Source of the DNA: Beta vulgaris subsp. vulgaris
Lineage: Eukaryota; Streptophyta; Magnoliopsida; Caryophyllales; Amaranthaceae
Reading direction: 5' to 3'
DNA: 64,000 nt
NCBI RefSeq assembly: GCF_026745355.1
Contig: NC_079208.1
Span: 52,375,776 to 52,439,775, forward strand
The notes under the pieces are model-generated. The model was not told where the DNA came from. It did not search any database and saw only the letters and a program-made list of their open reading frames with translations. The position numbers and the translations under genes were made by a program. This document shows, piece by piece, positions 10,151 to 21,415 of this stretch. The stretch's first letter is position 1. Every line of letters begins with the position of its first letter.

Positions 10151-11095
10151 AACCTTCGTCGGATCCTCACCCAACAACAACAAGAAATCATCATCATAAT
10201 CTTCCACATGAAAATCCAACTCACCGGACTTAGTAGACGATTCTTTCTCGCCAGAATCATGAATCAGATATCGCCTTCAACCCCGACGAGTCAACAAGCG
10301 TCGCGCGCAAAAACCACCTCCGTTCGTCGTTGACCTGCGCCGCACAACTTCTCCCGTTCACCGTTCTTTCATTTGGTCTTCAGATCTATAATTTTAGGGT
10401 TTTTTTCATTTTTGTTTATTTTCGTTTATTTTTCTCATTTTTCGTTCATTTTTTTTCATTTTTGTTCTATTTTCATTCCTTTTTTTTTCCTATTTGTTCG
10501 TTCATTGGCAGCAACTTCAGATCTATAATTTTAGGGGTTTTTTTTCATTTTTTTCATTTTCGTTTATTTTCGTTTATTTTTTGTTCATTTTTTTCATTTT
10601 TGTTCCTTTTCGGTTTTTCTTTTCAGGATATTAATTTCTGTTTTTTGGTTTGTATTCATTTCTTTTGTGTAGTTACTCTGTAATTTTTGTATTCTGATGT
10701 AGTTGGTCAATTTTTGCGCAAATGGTGAATGTCAATTTGGTTGTTTTTAGTAATATTTCTCTATATAAAAAATGCAAAAAAAAAAAATTGTATTCTGATG
10801 TATTCATTTCTTTTTGTTCTCTCGTTGGTCTTCAGCTCTATAATGAATTGTGTTTGTATTCGATGAATTGTGTTTGTAAAAGCGCAACCCTTCTAAGCTT
10901 GAACGGCCGCGCTTTTTAGGTAAAAGCGCAGCCCTTCTTTGTGAAGGGCTGCGCTTGAAAAGCGCAGCCTTACTTAAAAAGTGAAGGGCATCTATTGAAA
11001 GGGCTGCTGTCAAAAAGCGCAGCCCTAAAGGCTTTTTAGCGCAGCCCTAAAGGCTTTTTTTAGCGCGGCCCTTCCTTATTTTTCCACTAGTGTAG

Positions 11096-11726
11096 AGAGC
11101 TAGAGTTTAAAAAAAAAAGGGCCTCATGTGTTAAAAGAGAAAATATATTGCCAAAAATGATAATGTTATACAACTTGCTAAAATGGAAAATATTGCAAGT
11201 ACATATTACATATGAAATAGTATTAATTAATGGCAATAATAATAACAATAATTTAGTTAGGTTTCATAAGCTTTGAAAATTTACATATTTAGTTGGAATT
11301 TGTCAAGATTGCCCAAAACACGACATGCTGGACATGGTTTTGAGTTTTGACCATATACAAGGCACATTTTCTAATAACTGATTAATAGTAGTAATAGTAA
11401 TTACAAAAAATATTTTGAAAAGTATTTAAGAAAAAACCAAGATCCAAATTACTTATGGTAATATATTTAGTTGATGTTGTAAGAAGTTGTTATATACTTG
11501 TATTTATATGTAGAGAGTGTGAAAGAGAGGATCTATATAAAGGTAAAAGAGGAAGATCCATGTAATGTAGGATGAATTACGATAAAATTTAACAAAATCC
11601 CCTTTTATTCAAAACAAAATGAAATGTATAACGAGAATATTGTCGTAGTATAAAAGAAGCAAATATGTGCATAAAGTGGGTATAGGCAATGTTAACAACT
11701 CAATATCTATCATCAGTATCATTGTA
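11096..11726. other. Intergenic, no gene seen
   Basis: AT-rich single-copy-looking sequence between the CACTA pair and the first complete Stowaway-like MITE. Confidence 0.5.
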
Positions 11727-11989
11727 CTCCCTCTAGACATTATTAGTTTACCCATTTCTTTTGAGCACATTTATCGAGACACTAATTTGAACCTAAATAT
11801 TCCTAGTTTTCAATAAGCAAAAATTACAAAAAGTTGATCGATATTTGGATAATACACATTGAGACGAATCCAACAAGATCTGACATGACTATATTTTTCC
11901 TTAAATACAAATTACAAGAAATAGTCAAAGTCATGTATGTGAATAGTATCAAAAGTCAAAACGGATAAATTAATAAAGACCGGAGGAAG
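11727..11989. mobile_element. Stowaway-like MITE
   Basis: Termini CTCCCTCTAGACATTATT and the inverted ...AGACCGGAGGAAG are bordered by TA on both sides (11725-11726 and 11990-11991). The interior has the core shared by most copies here (AGTCA.GT.. and GATTCGTCTC or its inverse). Tc1/mariner-type non-autonomous element. Confidence 0.8.
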
Positions 11990-12169
11990 TATCAAGCAAT
12001 TAGCGAGGCTGGACTCATATCATATGGCCAGTAAGACTCTCAGTCTCTTACCTTACCTCTTAAGATATAAGGGTTTGAATCTTTTCAAGTGAGGTATTTG
12101 GAGAAAGGGATTCCCTTTATATTTTTTCATCGCTCATAATTATAAAGAGTTATGCTATATGCAAAGTAA

Positions 12170-12710
12170 TGGTAATATGGTGGGTCTAGGGGTAGGTCTT
12201 GGTCGGGTCCAAATCCATACTCGTCCTAGATTCGTTGGGTCTGGATTTTTCATACTCAGATCTGCTGGGTCTAATGGGTTCACGGGTTCTAACTAGGTCA
12301 TAAATGGATCCTTCTTAGCTTTAAGTTTTCATCACATTATTGAGTATATGTAATTAAAAATTTTCCCCTAATATATATAGTTCCTGCATCCATGCTTAAA
12401 GTATTATCTAAACAAAATTTTAAAAACTAACTCATACAATCTTAAAATGTTACAACTTACAAAGTTACAAGTCTTGGATGAAGTTACAACACTAACACCT
12501 TAGCATTTAGGTAAAAAAAAAAATCTAATATTTAAATGGTGTCTGCGGGGTTGGTCTGGGTCTAGCATATGTGAGCCCGAATACAGACCCGACACATGCT
12601 CTACCGTACCCGACCCAGATCCATTAGATCTAAATTTTTTGGATCCATACCCTTATAAATAAGTCGGTTCCTGGTGAGTCTGGATCGGGTCCATGACCCA
12701 TTGTCATCTT
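12170..12710. repeat. GGGTCTGG/GGGTCCA-rich inverted-repeat element
   Basis: Many copies of GGGTC(C/T) and GACCCG lie in both orientations, dense at 12180-12300 and 12540-12710, with an AT-rich centre. The arrangement suggests a foldback-type non-autonomous DNA element. No clear target duplication or coding sequence is seen. Confidence 0.45.
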
Positions 12711-13533
12711 TAATGCAACCGTAAGACTTAACTTGAAATGAAAATAAGTTATGAATGGAATAAAAAAATTATGTATCAATTGATACAATAAATGATCAAT
12801 TAATATATTTTTGTATTTTTAGCTTTTCCCAAAATATGAATTGAAAAAATAATTCAAATAACAAAATAAAATCATCCATGAGACCATCACTACTCACGTC
12901 TAGATCTTATAAGTTAGATCGATTTAGTAAAGAGTGAAGCTTCTTTGAAGCTTGATTAAGCTGCCTGTCACAAAAAAAAAAGGAAAAAGAAGCTAGTTGA
13001 GCTAACAATTCGATCTTATCTTGTTTCTTGTCGTATTGCTGACTTCGTATAATTATTTTCAAAGGGTCGTTCTATTATTTACGCCCCCACCCCTGCACCA
13101 CATGCCCCACCCCGCACACCCCCTCGGCCCCTCCCCCAAAATATAAAATCAATAAAAAAGTTTGTTATTACTATTATTTTCTTTTTTAAACTCTTTTCAA
13201 AACACTATTATAAAATAAATTTTCTCTGAATTACCCTCGTTGTTGAATGATCACTTTCCCCGAATACCCCCTCCCCCAACATATAAAATCAACTTTGGTA
13301 TGACTTTTTATTATTTGTTCCAGTCATTGGCACACTAAACTTAACTTATATAGTTATTCTCAAAAAAAAAAAAAATAACACTTATAAAAGAAACTATAGT
13401 ACTATAGTAGTTCTAGTTCCCATCATTAATGTACGAGGTCGACACAAGAAAAGGCAGAGTTAAAGCTGAGAGTTTAATCAATTTAGGGCTGCATGTGATG
13501 GTGTGTGCATTTTTAAAACTTACATATTGCAAG

Positions 13534-13656
13534 TTTTTTTTTTATCCATATAAACCATGAAGGCAGTACAAAGTATAATAAAAAGGAGGGAGGATTCGAA
13601 CATATGACTTATCGTTCACAACACTTCAATTTTAACCACTAGACCAAGACATCCTT
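13534..13656 (-). mobile_element. tRNA-derived SINE
   Basis: On the minus strand it starts with GGATGTCTTGGTCTAGTGGT, containing an A-box-like TGGTCTAGTGG. A B-box-like GTTCGAATCC follows, and a poly-A tail ends it (poly-T at 13534-13543 on the plus strand). The flanks ATATTGCAAG (left) and ATATTACAAG (right) look like a target duplication with one mismatch. Internal pol III promoter, A-tail and duplication together support a short SINE. Confidence 0.7.
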
Positions 13657-13720
13657 GGTATATTACAAGTTTTATAAACCTATACAATTCACAAATTTAA
13701 AATTAACAGACCTTTGCATA

Positions 13721-14030
13721 TTAACAGAGTTGAAAACTATTTTTAGGAATTCAACTAAAAATTTAAGCTTTCGGTTGAGTTGATTATCTGACATGGTATC
13801 AGAGCTAGTGTAACATAAAGGTTACGGGTTCAGATCTCATTTACCCTTCCTTTTTAAGCGGTATATTTATTATTTAGCACCAAGCATGACAGAGGCATAT
13901 GCTGCATCCACAATTCAAGCCAAAAGAGTTCTTGCAGTTGCATGCGGGGTGTGATAGAGTATAAAACTATTCCTAAGACTTTAACCATCATTTTAATTAA
14001 ATTTTTGGTTGAGTTGGTAGTCCTCTGACA
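13721..14030 (+). mobile_element. TRIM/SMART miniature LTR retrotransposon
   Basis: A primer-binding site TGGTATCAGAGC, complementary to initiator tRNA-Met, starts at 13794, directly after a CA-ending repeat. The 3' LTR is 13952-14030 (TGATAGAG...CTCTGACA). The 5' LTR (about 13721-13793) is a diverged copy whose TG start has been lost. The interior is about 158 bp and encodes nothing. It aligns throughout with the much younger copy at 50537-50825. Confidence 0.8.
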
Positions 14031-15027
14031 CGTATTGTCACAAAGTTTTTATTTTTAATTTTGAGTCTTTACTTGCCATACTTAATCACTTAAAACCACG
14101 CGTGTCCTAGTCATAACTCATAAGTCGTAACATTTACATGCATATGAATTAGTGGCGGATCCAGGAATTGAGCCACGTGAGTTCGGAGTTACATTCTCTA
14201 AAGAAAAGGAAAGCTTTCAACAATTGTACTTAGTGAAACTTCTATTCTTGATTACATTTTAAAAAATAACTATATATCTATGATATGAAACATGAAAAAA
14301 AAATAAATATTAACAACTAGCACAAATATGAAATCTTAAATGACTAATTGACAACAAATCAACATAATAACACTAATAAGCTCATTGCATTTTGCGTGAT
14401 ATTAAGCTCTGTCAAGAATTTTGTTTAGAAGTGATGTATCAAATTCTTCCATGTATAAAATTAATATTTGCACATTAAGTTTATAATATGCATATATAAA
14501 GGTTATAAGAATATATAACATTAATCCTTCATATTTTAACACATATCTCATTGCATATAAATATATGAACACTAAATTAAGTGATCACCGTAGTGATTTT
14601 TTGACTAATTTTACCAAACGCGTGATTAATTTATTGCTTAAACAAGGAAAATGAAAAAAGAATGGAAAATAAACCAAATTTATTACCTTCTTGTAGTACT
14701 ATTTTAGTACTGGGTGGGAGAGAAAGATTTATAGATAAAAAGGAGAGCTATAATATACAGGGAGGACAAAGAAAAAAGAAAAAGAAGATAGAAAAACAAA
14801 ACATAAGATAAAGGAAGGAAAAAAAAAAGATATAGAAACAAAATACTTCATGCGTTTCTAGATAAGTGTAACATTTGTATAGTGTTTACTATTTACAGTT
14901 TAAACTTTAATTAGCTTTGGTGATTTACATTTTAGGAAAAACATAGTCATGTGGGATTCGTCTGAATGTGAATTTTTTTAATATCAACTTTTTATAATTT
15001 TTGCTTATTGATAATTGAAGATATCTA
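14031..15027. other. Intergenic, one partial MITE
   Basis: AT-rich, no gene seen. A one-sided Stowaway-like start (CTTCATGCGTTTCTAGATAA, about 14846) is followed by the family core CATAGTCATGTGGGATTCGT, but there is no right terminus. Confidence 0.4.
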
Positions 15028-15550
15028 TCTCTATTATATAAACCAAGAGATGAGGTGTGGTGTCCTCTTTTGAAGTGACTAAAATACCCTTAATGATCTA
15101 ATTAATGGAAAGAAAAAAATTACAAAAATAAATCATTTAAAAATTCTCATTCCAACTTGCCATTTAAAACAAGTTTAAAATGGTATATGCATCAAATACT
15201 TCAATCAAAAATTAAATAGACAAAATATTTATACCTTATAAAAAAAAGATGGCATACATAGCGTGCACATGAAAAGTCTGAACATTCACTACCTTTGATA
15301 TTCTTTAATTCAGTTAAACCAACTCATTATTTCTGTTTTTTATGTTCAATATTCATTCACAAAAAATTAATGTTAACAATCACTCACAACCTTTTTATTT
15401 TTTTACATTAGCGAATTAATATATCTAAATTCATCTAACTGTTGAATTTTTCACATTTAAATTTAATCATAAATAAAGTACGAATGGAGTATCTAATAGA
15501 ATAACAAAATTTTGACATTAACGCACGCATCGCGTGCATATGAAGGCTAG
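15028..15550 (+). mobile_element. Non-autonomous Helitron, 523 bp
   Basis: The start TCTCTATTATATAAACCAAG and the end with hairpin GCACGCATCGCGTGC, nine bases, then CTAG are flanked by host A (15027) and T (15551). Termini match those of the minus-strand Helitron at 7009-7562, so these are the same family. No coding capacity. Confidence 0.88.
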
Positions 15551-15552
15551 TA

Positions 15553-15854
15553 CTAATATATTAAAAGGCGTGCCTAAACCAGGAACGGTGCCACGTGGCG
15601 CTCTCCCTAATATATTAAAAGGCGTGCCTAAACCAGGAACGGTGCCACGTGGCGCTCTCCCTAGGGAGTTTTAGATCATGTACAATAAAAAAAATTAGAA
15701 ATTGCATAGTGTAGGTTTTGATCCCATGACCTCAAGCTCATGTACTAAAGTTTTAACCACTAGACCAAATAGTATTTAGTGCTATTATATCAAAGTACAA
15801 TATTAATAAATAAAAATGTTCTAACCCGAGGCATCGCGTGGGCCTAATAACTAG
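15553..15854 (+). mobile_element. Second Helitron-like element, directly abutting the first
   Basis: The left part has the common Helitron 5' pattern CTAATATATTAAAAGGCGTG followed by CCACGTGGCGCTCTCC. The right end has a degenerate hairpin (ACCCGAGGCATCGCGTGGG) and CTAG at 15851-15854 before T. The 54-bp left piece is perfectly duplicated in tandem (15553-15606 and 15607-15660). The interior (15715-15770, minus strand) has tRNA-like boxes (GGTCTAGTGGTTAA and GGTCATGGGATCAAA). Confidence 0.7.
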
Positions 15855-16303
15855 TTAATGGTTAAAATAATACATTAACAAATGTGAAAACAAGAAATGC
15901 TGCACTTATTTAAAAACGGAGAAAGTATAAAATTATGGAAGGAAAAAAAAGAAAGAAAAGAAGAAAATGAAATAAAACTTCCTGCGATCCTGATTCCTGA
16001 GCGTCGAGCACAAGTACTCAAAGTACCAAAGTTTACTGCTAAGCTACATTGGCATATTATGAGATATTATGCGTGTTTTTTATATATAGATTTTAATTAT
16101 TTTCCATTATTTTTTTATTTCTCGCAATTTTTTACCCGGATTCGCGTGGGATCAGTTGAACCCACAATGGATTCACCTCTGACATGAATAGAGCTTGGAT
16201 GCAATAAAAACCTGTAAATATATATGACAGGTATAAGTAGAAATTTCATAATTTTTTCTTTTAGGACCTAGTCAAAATAGCACTAAGACAATTTAAGTAA
16301 ATA

Positions 16304-16668
16304 CTCCCTCCGTCCCATAATATAGTGCTTGCATTCCTTTTTGGGTGTTCCAAAATGTTGTGCCTATTTTCTTTTTTATCAATTTGTTTGGACTAAATTA
16401 TCTTTCATTTCTACATAAAACTTTCCAAAATACCCCTACCTTTCTTTTAAAATATGTTCCCCTATTTTTTGTTTTACACCATTCCAAAAAATATCTATTG
16501 CTCTTTCATTTTATTTTAAAGGAAAAAAAGAAAAAACTAGTTCCAAGACAAAAGTACCAAAAAACATTTACTTAAATATATGTTCTTGTGAAATCCTAAA
16601 ACTCCTTCCATTTTCCTTAATTCTTGTGAAAAATGAGAAGTGAGCACTATATTATGGGACGTAGGGAG
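16304..16668. mobile_element. Stowaway-like MITE, 365 bp
   Basis: Long near-perfect terminal inverted repeats CTCCCTCCGTCCCATAATAT and ATATTATGGGACGTAGGGAG are bordered by TA on both sides. This is a different subfamily from the 257-bp group. Confidence 0.85.
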
Positions 16669-16677
16669 TATCACATA

Positions 16678-16994
16678 CTCCCTCCGTTTCCTAAAGATTT
16701 TCCCTCTTTCCGTTTAAGTGCGTTTCCAAAAGATCTTCCATCTTTTACTTAATTCCTTATTTGAAATTTTTTTTTCCCTTTATACCCTCTCATGTCCCTA
16801 TCATATGGTCCATCATTACATTATTGATTCAATTTTACTCCCTTTCTCTCTCCTACTTTAACCCCTTTTTATTTGTTTATTTATTTTAACCCCTTTCTCT
16901 CTCCTACTTTATCCACCCCACACCCCATACAAATGAATTCTCCTTGATATCTATAGGAACAGTAACAAGGAAGATCTTTAGGAAACGGAGGGAG
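16678..16994. mobile_element. Stowaway-like MITE, 317 bp
   Basis: Terminal inverted repeats CTCCCTCCGTTTCCTAAAGA and TCTTTAGGAAACGGAGGGAG are perfect over 20 bases and bordered by TA. It starts 9 bp after the end of the previous MITE. Confidence 0.88.
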
Positions 16995-17811
16995 TAGGTA
17001 CTAGCACTTAGGTGAATAACACTTACATAATATTGGTAAATAAAATAGGTACATTCAATCACAATTAGTCTCCCATAATTATCAAGATGATAATTCCTCT
17101 TTTTGTCCTTTTAATCCATAATTTTTTTTATGTATTTTCACACTATTTAAATATTTATTTTCCCATGGTTTGTGATTAATACAAAAATAGAGTCATGTGA
17201 GATCTTGTTAGATTCGTCTTAATATATACATTTTCACCTATGAACTTTTTATAATTTTTTATTTAATCTTAATAAAAGATATTATTGATGGTCAAAATTT
17301 GCGTTTACAAGCGTGAAAGTCAAAATGTATAGAATAAGAAGAACAAGTATAGTATGTAATATTACAACATACACAAATACAAAATACAAAATACAAAATA
17401 CAATTTATAACAAATTTAATTAGGAGATATCATAGTACTATTCCAAAGATATGAATTCTTATTTTGTTTTTTTATTATGTGAAACAAACTATGAAATGAA
17501 AAACAACAAGAGGTCATTTAATCTCTATTGTTTGTAATTTTCTCTTAAGATATATTGATAATGTCAAATCTTTATTGCTAGATTCATTTTTAAAACTCTT
17601 TCATAACTTTACATATTAATATATATTCTAAAAAATTCTTACAATCCAATTTCGACATTATAAAAAACATAAACATGCCTTTTATTAACAAAGACGACTT
17701 TTTTTTTATCGCTGAATCAGGTTCATCTAATCTATTATATGCGTTTAAATATCGTCTATCTAATTGTCACATATTAAAAGAAAAAAAAGGAAAATCCTAA
17801 GTGTACATTAG
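16995..17811. other. Intergenic with a partial Stowaway-like interior
   Basis: No gene. The 257-bp family core (AGAGTCATGTGAGATCTTGT, TTAGATTCGTCTTAATATAT, GCGTGAAAGTCAAAATG) is visible at about 17185-17325, without its CTCCCTCCG ends. Confidence 0.5.
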
Positions 17812-18206
17812 CGTGTTTGGCACAAGCTTTTCAAGTAGCTTTTAGTGTCTTGACTTGGTCAAAACACTAATTAGAAAACATAAGAGTGTTTGGCAATGTA
17901 GTGGTGTAAGTAGCTTTTAGTGGTACAAGTAGTGTTTTAATAGTGTTTGTCAAAAGCTACAATTTGTAGTTTTTGGGTAGCTTTTAGTGGTGTATAAATT
18001 ATATGTTAAAGTTTTATTTGAGTTTTTAACTAGTTATTCTTAAACAGCTACTCTAACAGCTTTTTTTTTACCCAACATCAATATTTTACACCGCTACTTG
18101 GACAGCTAACAGCTACATACCAGCCACGAACAGCTACCAGCACAGCTAACAGCTACTCTCACAGCTAAAAGCTACCGCATAGCTATTGTTGCCGAACACG
18201 CCCTTC
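17812..18206. mobile_element. hAT-like MITE, terminal GCGTGTTTGGC / GCCGAACACGC
   Basis: The left end GCGTGTTTGGCACAAGCTTT is the approximate inverse of the right end (AGCTATTGTTGCCGAACACGC). The interior is made of AGCTTTTAGTG and CAGCTAACAGCTAC variants in both orientations. It ends less than 400 bp upstream of the DRM1 start codon, so it may sit in the promoter. Target duplication is unclear. Confidence 0.6.
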
Positions 18207-18371
18207 TAATCTAGATGTCAAACTCATAATTAGAGTAAACAACATAAGATTAAATTCCCTCATATCCACATCATGCCTAGTTGCCTACTAAATTATTTGA
18301 TGGTTTCAAAGTCTTTACAAATCCTTACAAATCGGAGCCTCTTTATCCAACAAAATCTTATCCACTCCCTT

Positions 18372-18379
18372 CTATAAAA
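18372..18379 (+). promoter_or_regulatory. TATA box of the DRM1/ARP gene
   Basis: CTATAAAA lies 207 bp upstream of the start codon and is followed by a pyrimidine-rich leader. Spacing and context are normal for a plant core promoter with a leader of roughly 180 bp. The transcription start itself is not visible. Confidence 0.55.
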
Positions 18380-18585
18380 CCCCATTTCTACTCTTCCTTT
18401 CAATACTTTTTCTCACTCTTATTCCGCAAAATTAATATTTTCTTTCCATTTCTTCTCTAATTACCCCCACCCTCTTCTTAAATTAAAATAATAAATCATA
18501 TAGTTTCTATAATATTTCTCTTAATTTCATAATACCATATTAAAAATTTCATTAATTTTATAAAAATCCCAAAAACATAAAGATC

Positions 18586-21306
18586 ATGAGCTTCTTAGAT
18601 AATCTATGGGATGAAACTTTGGCAGGACCAGCACCAAAAAAAGGTGTAGGTAGTCTCCGAAAATATAAATCATTATCAGCCGTTAGATCACCAAATCATC
18701 CGATTGTTACTACTAATTATCATGATGATCATAATGATCAGACGGTTGGTATTACTCGTAGTATCACTATCCTTCGTACTAAAAACTTATCCGTTGATCC
18801 TGGATCTCCTGCTTCTTCTCCTACCCCTTCTAGTGGACCCTCTTCTCCTTTCTCACGTAAGTCTTCCCGACATTTATGTTTTTTTTGACTAATGTTTATC
18901 ATTTTAATACAGTATTATCAATATTATATTATTGTTTTTTTTTGGAATAAGTTGAATGTTTGATGTTGAGTAATTTCTTCTTTTTTTTTAATATAAGATT
19001 TTATGATATTTTGTTAATATCTTTGTATTAAGATTTAAGATTATGTTTTCTTTTAACTTATTACGATGTTTGTAAGATTTAGATCAGATTAGATCAGATC
19101 AGACTGATATCTATTTTCATATGAAGTTGATACAAACATGTTATTAAAGAATCAAAACCTAACTTAGTTCTGATCATTTATTTAGATCGTAAAATAGAGC
19201 AATTGAGATCTAAAGATTTTTTTTGTTTTACAACTTGAAGTATTTCAAATTTCGTTGTCAAACTATATTCTCCAATGATCATTAATTTACTACTATATAT
19301 AGTTCAGATGAGATGTTTTAGTGTTTGTTTGAGGAGTAAGACGATAAATATAATAATATGCCAAAAGAAAGGACACCATGAAAGCTTTGAACTTGCTAAT
19401 TCAAGTACTTTCTCCATTTCATATTACTCGCTATACTTTTCAATTTACGGATTTTTAGGTAATTTTTGGATAAAAGAGAGGTAGAGAGTTAAAAGAAAAG
19501 GAATCTATATGAGAGGAGAGAGATAGAGAGAGTTTATTGACCAAAAAGAATGTGTAGCAAGTAATGTAAAACTTCCCAAAATAGAAAGTGTAGCGAGTAT
19601 TATGAAACGGAGGAAGTATGAGCATTAGTAATATAACTAGTCTAATTCAAAGAAGAAAATTTGAAAGCAAAAATAATTTCATGATTCAAATAGACGTTTT
19701 ATCAGTTATTGGCAAGGCCGATTAATACTCCCTCCATTCTCCTTTATTTTTCGTATCTGGATAAAAATGTCATGTAGGAAGAATAAAAGAGAAGGAATCG
19801 AATGTTTGGATATTGAAGAACATAATTTTGTTTTATGTTTCATTTTTATATATGCTGTGGTACCAATACGAAGTGATTTTTCTTAATCATGAAAAGTGAT
19901 AATAACAAGTACGTATCAATGTTTGCTGTACACAGCCGGGGGAATGGGTAACGATCAGAATGTGAAGAAATTCACCAGGAAAAAACCGGCGTTTGAAGCG
20001 TCGAAATATGAGGAGGCGACAAGCCCCACCGTTTATGATTGGTTCGTTCTCATTAGTCTTTCTTGTGTAATTCATCTTTTGTTTTTTTTGGTTTATGATA
20101 TATGCAGTCTAAATACACTACTTAAAATGAAAATAAGTTGTGAATTTATGGAAAAACTTTGCATCAACCGATATAATAAATGATCAATTAATGCAACTTA
20201 CTTCTTATATACACCTTAGGGTTGCATATATCTTTTTCCTTTTTTTGGTATGGTAATTATTTTCTTGGCCAACTATTATGATTGAATATGGTCCTTGGCT
20301 CCTTGGAGTGGGAATAATTTTTTGGTCTTATTAGGAGGAATTTCTATCGTCTTTGGCGAGTGAATTAATCTCTTGTGTGAGTTTGTATGGGTACCTTAAA
20401 GGGTAGCATTCCTTCCTGTTGGGATTTATTACATATCCAAAGCCCGAACACGAGACTTTGGTTAAGGAGCGAAAGATTCTTAACCACTCATGTCATCTTC
20501 AATTGGTGGAGTGGGGATAATGATAAAGGAAATTCTTATTTTTTTTGGGACGGAAATTCTTATTTCTAAACACTAATAGTTGGTATGAATGATCTTAAAA
20601 GTCATAAAGGGTGTCTAACAATTGATTGTTAGCCATATTACTTAAATTTATTTGACTATCATTTGTATTGGTGGTTTATGTTGGATGTTTGTGAAAGTAC
20701 TTGCTAAAATTAAACGAAAATTCTAAAGTATAAGTGTTGCAACGTAATTTATTGTATAATAACCTATCTCTTCTTTTGTAAAAAGAATGCAAATGACTTT
20801 ATATAGAAGATAAAAATGATATAAGATCCACGTCATTATTTGTATAGTTCATATCTTCTTTGTTGAAAACTATATCATGATGCATGTTACACGACAAGTT
20901 ATAATGTAACATGCTACACCCAAAACACCCAAAAATTAAATGTTAGTATTGGCGGTTAAATGCAAAAGCCAACATAAAAATCAACTAAACAAACCAACTT
21001 TTCTCTTTTTAGCTGACACAACTATATCTTCCAACTGGTAAATTACCTTATTAAAAAATAATTGTTAATGTTGAGTTAGGCCGTTTCACCTTACCTAATG
21101 AGTCGACCAAATTTAAAACCCTTTTAGCTACTGTAAAAACTAATCATAAAACCTTTTTTTTTGGGGTAATTTATATGATGATGAACTGATGATTATATTA
21201 TCTTTTCACTTTCTCTCATGATATATAAATTTAAGCCAAAAAATAACATTTTATTTTATGATAATGGCTGCTGTACAGGATTATGATAAGTGCTTTGGAT
21301 CGTTGA
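18586..21306 (+). CDS. DRM1: Dormancy-associated / auxin-repressed protein (DRM1/ARP family)
   Basis: Three exons give a 134-residue protein: 18586-18856, 19936-20041 and 21279-21306, all with GT-AG introns and kept reading frame. The N-terminus MSFLDNLWDETLAGPAP is followed by LRK, a Ser/Pro-rich middle (about residues 70-92), KKFTRKKPAFEAS, and the family's conserved end TVYDWIMISALDR. The last exon encodes only the final 8 residues plus part of the Trp codon, as is usual in this family. Family members are small, probably disordered proteins whose transcripts rise in dormant buds, in darkness and under sugar limitation and fall with auxin. Their biochemical role is not settled. Intron 1 holds a MITE (19408-19616) and intron 2 a possible SINE. 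The 3' UTR has a CTTTTT microsatellite. Which paralogue this is (DRM1 or a DRM1 homologue) cannot be fixed here. Confidence 0.93.
19408..19616. mobile_element. Stowaway-like MITE in DRM1 intron 1
   Basis: Termini TTTCTCCATTTCATATTACT and AGTATTATGAAACGGAGGAAG form an inverted repeat, with TA on both sides. At 209 bp it is a short subfamily. A one-sided terminus of another copy begins at about 19728 (CTCCCTCCATTCTCC) in the same intron. Confidence 0.78.
20290..20520 (-). mobile_element. Possible tRNA-derived SINE in DRM1 intron 2
   Basis: The minus strand contains ATGAGTGGTTAAGAATC (A-box-like) and CTCGTGTTCGGGCTTTG (B-box-like) about 35 bp apart, as in tRNA-Ser/Leu-derived SINEs. Ends and target duplication are not clear, so the limits are approximate. 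Confidence 0.35.
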
Positions 21307-21381
21307 CGACAATGGAGTAGCAACTTTTGAGGGCTGGGCTACTGATAGAGGAGGAACAAATTTGCCTTGTTCTTCATTTTC

Positions 21382-21415
21382 CTTTTCTTTTTCTTTTTCT
21401 TTTTCTTTTTCTTTT
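21382..21415 (+). repeat. (CTTTTT)n microsatellite in DRM1 3' UTR
   Basis: Five to six CTTTTT units follow the stop codon by about 75 bp, inside the probable 3' untranslated region. Confidence 0.85.

Larger units (their letters stand above)
8161..11092. mobile_element. Outer non-autonomous CACTA (En/Spm) element
   Basis: The left end is CACTAGGGAAAAAAAGGAAG at 8161. The right end, inverted, is CACTAGTGGAAAAATAAGG and finishes at 11092. Both are flanked by the 3-bp duplication TAG (8158-8160 and 11093-11095), the size expected for CACTA elements. Subterminal repeats AGGGCTGCGC/GCGCAGCCCT fill 9694-9990 and 10876-11080. A related element (8184-9690) is inserted 23 bp inside the left end. Without it and its 3-bp duplication, the outer element is 1,422 bp. 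The interior holds CT-rich and leader-like sequence but no transposase. Confidence 0.85.

Noticed and set aside
9749..10333. Open frame of 194 codons with repeated FVKGCAF/TVTEGLRF-like phrases
   Set aside because: The repeats are translations of the AGGGCTGCGC hairpin array, followed by a CT-rich tract. Frames also run on the opposite strand. No real protein signal.
13592..13650. Possible tRNA gene on the minus strand
   Set aside because: A- and B-box-like motifs are present but there is no acceptor-stem complementarity or proper anticodon arm, and a poly-A tail with flanking duplication shows it is a SINE.
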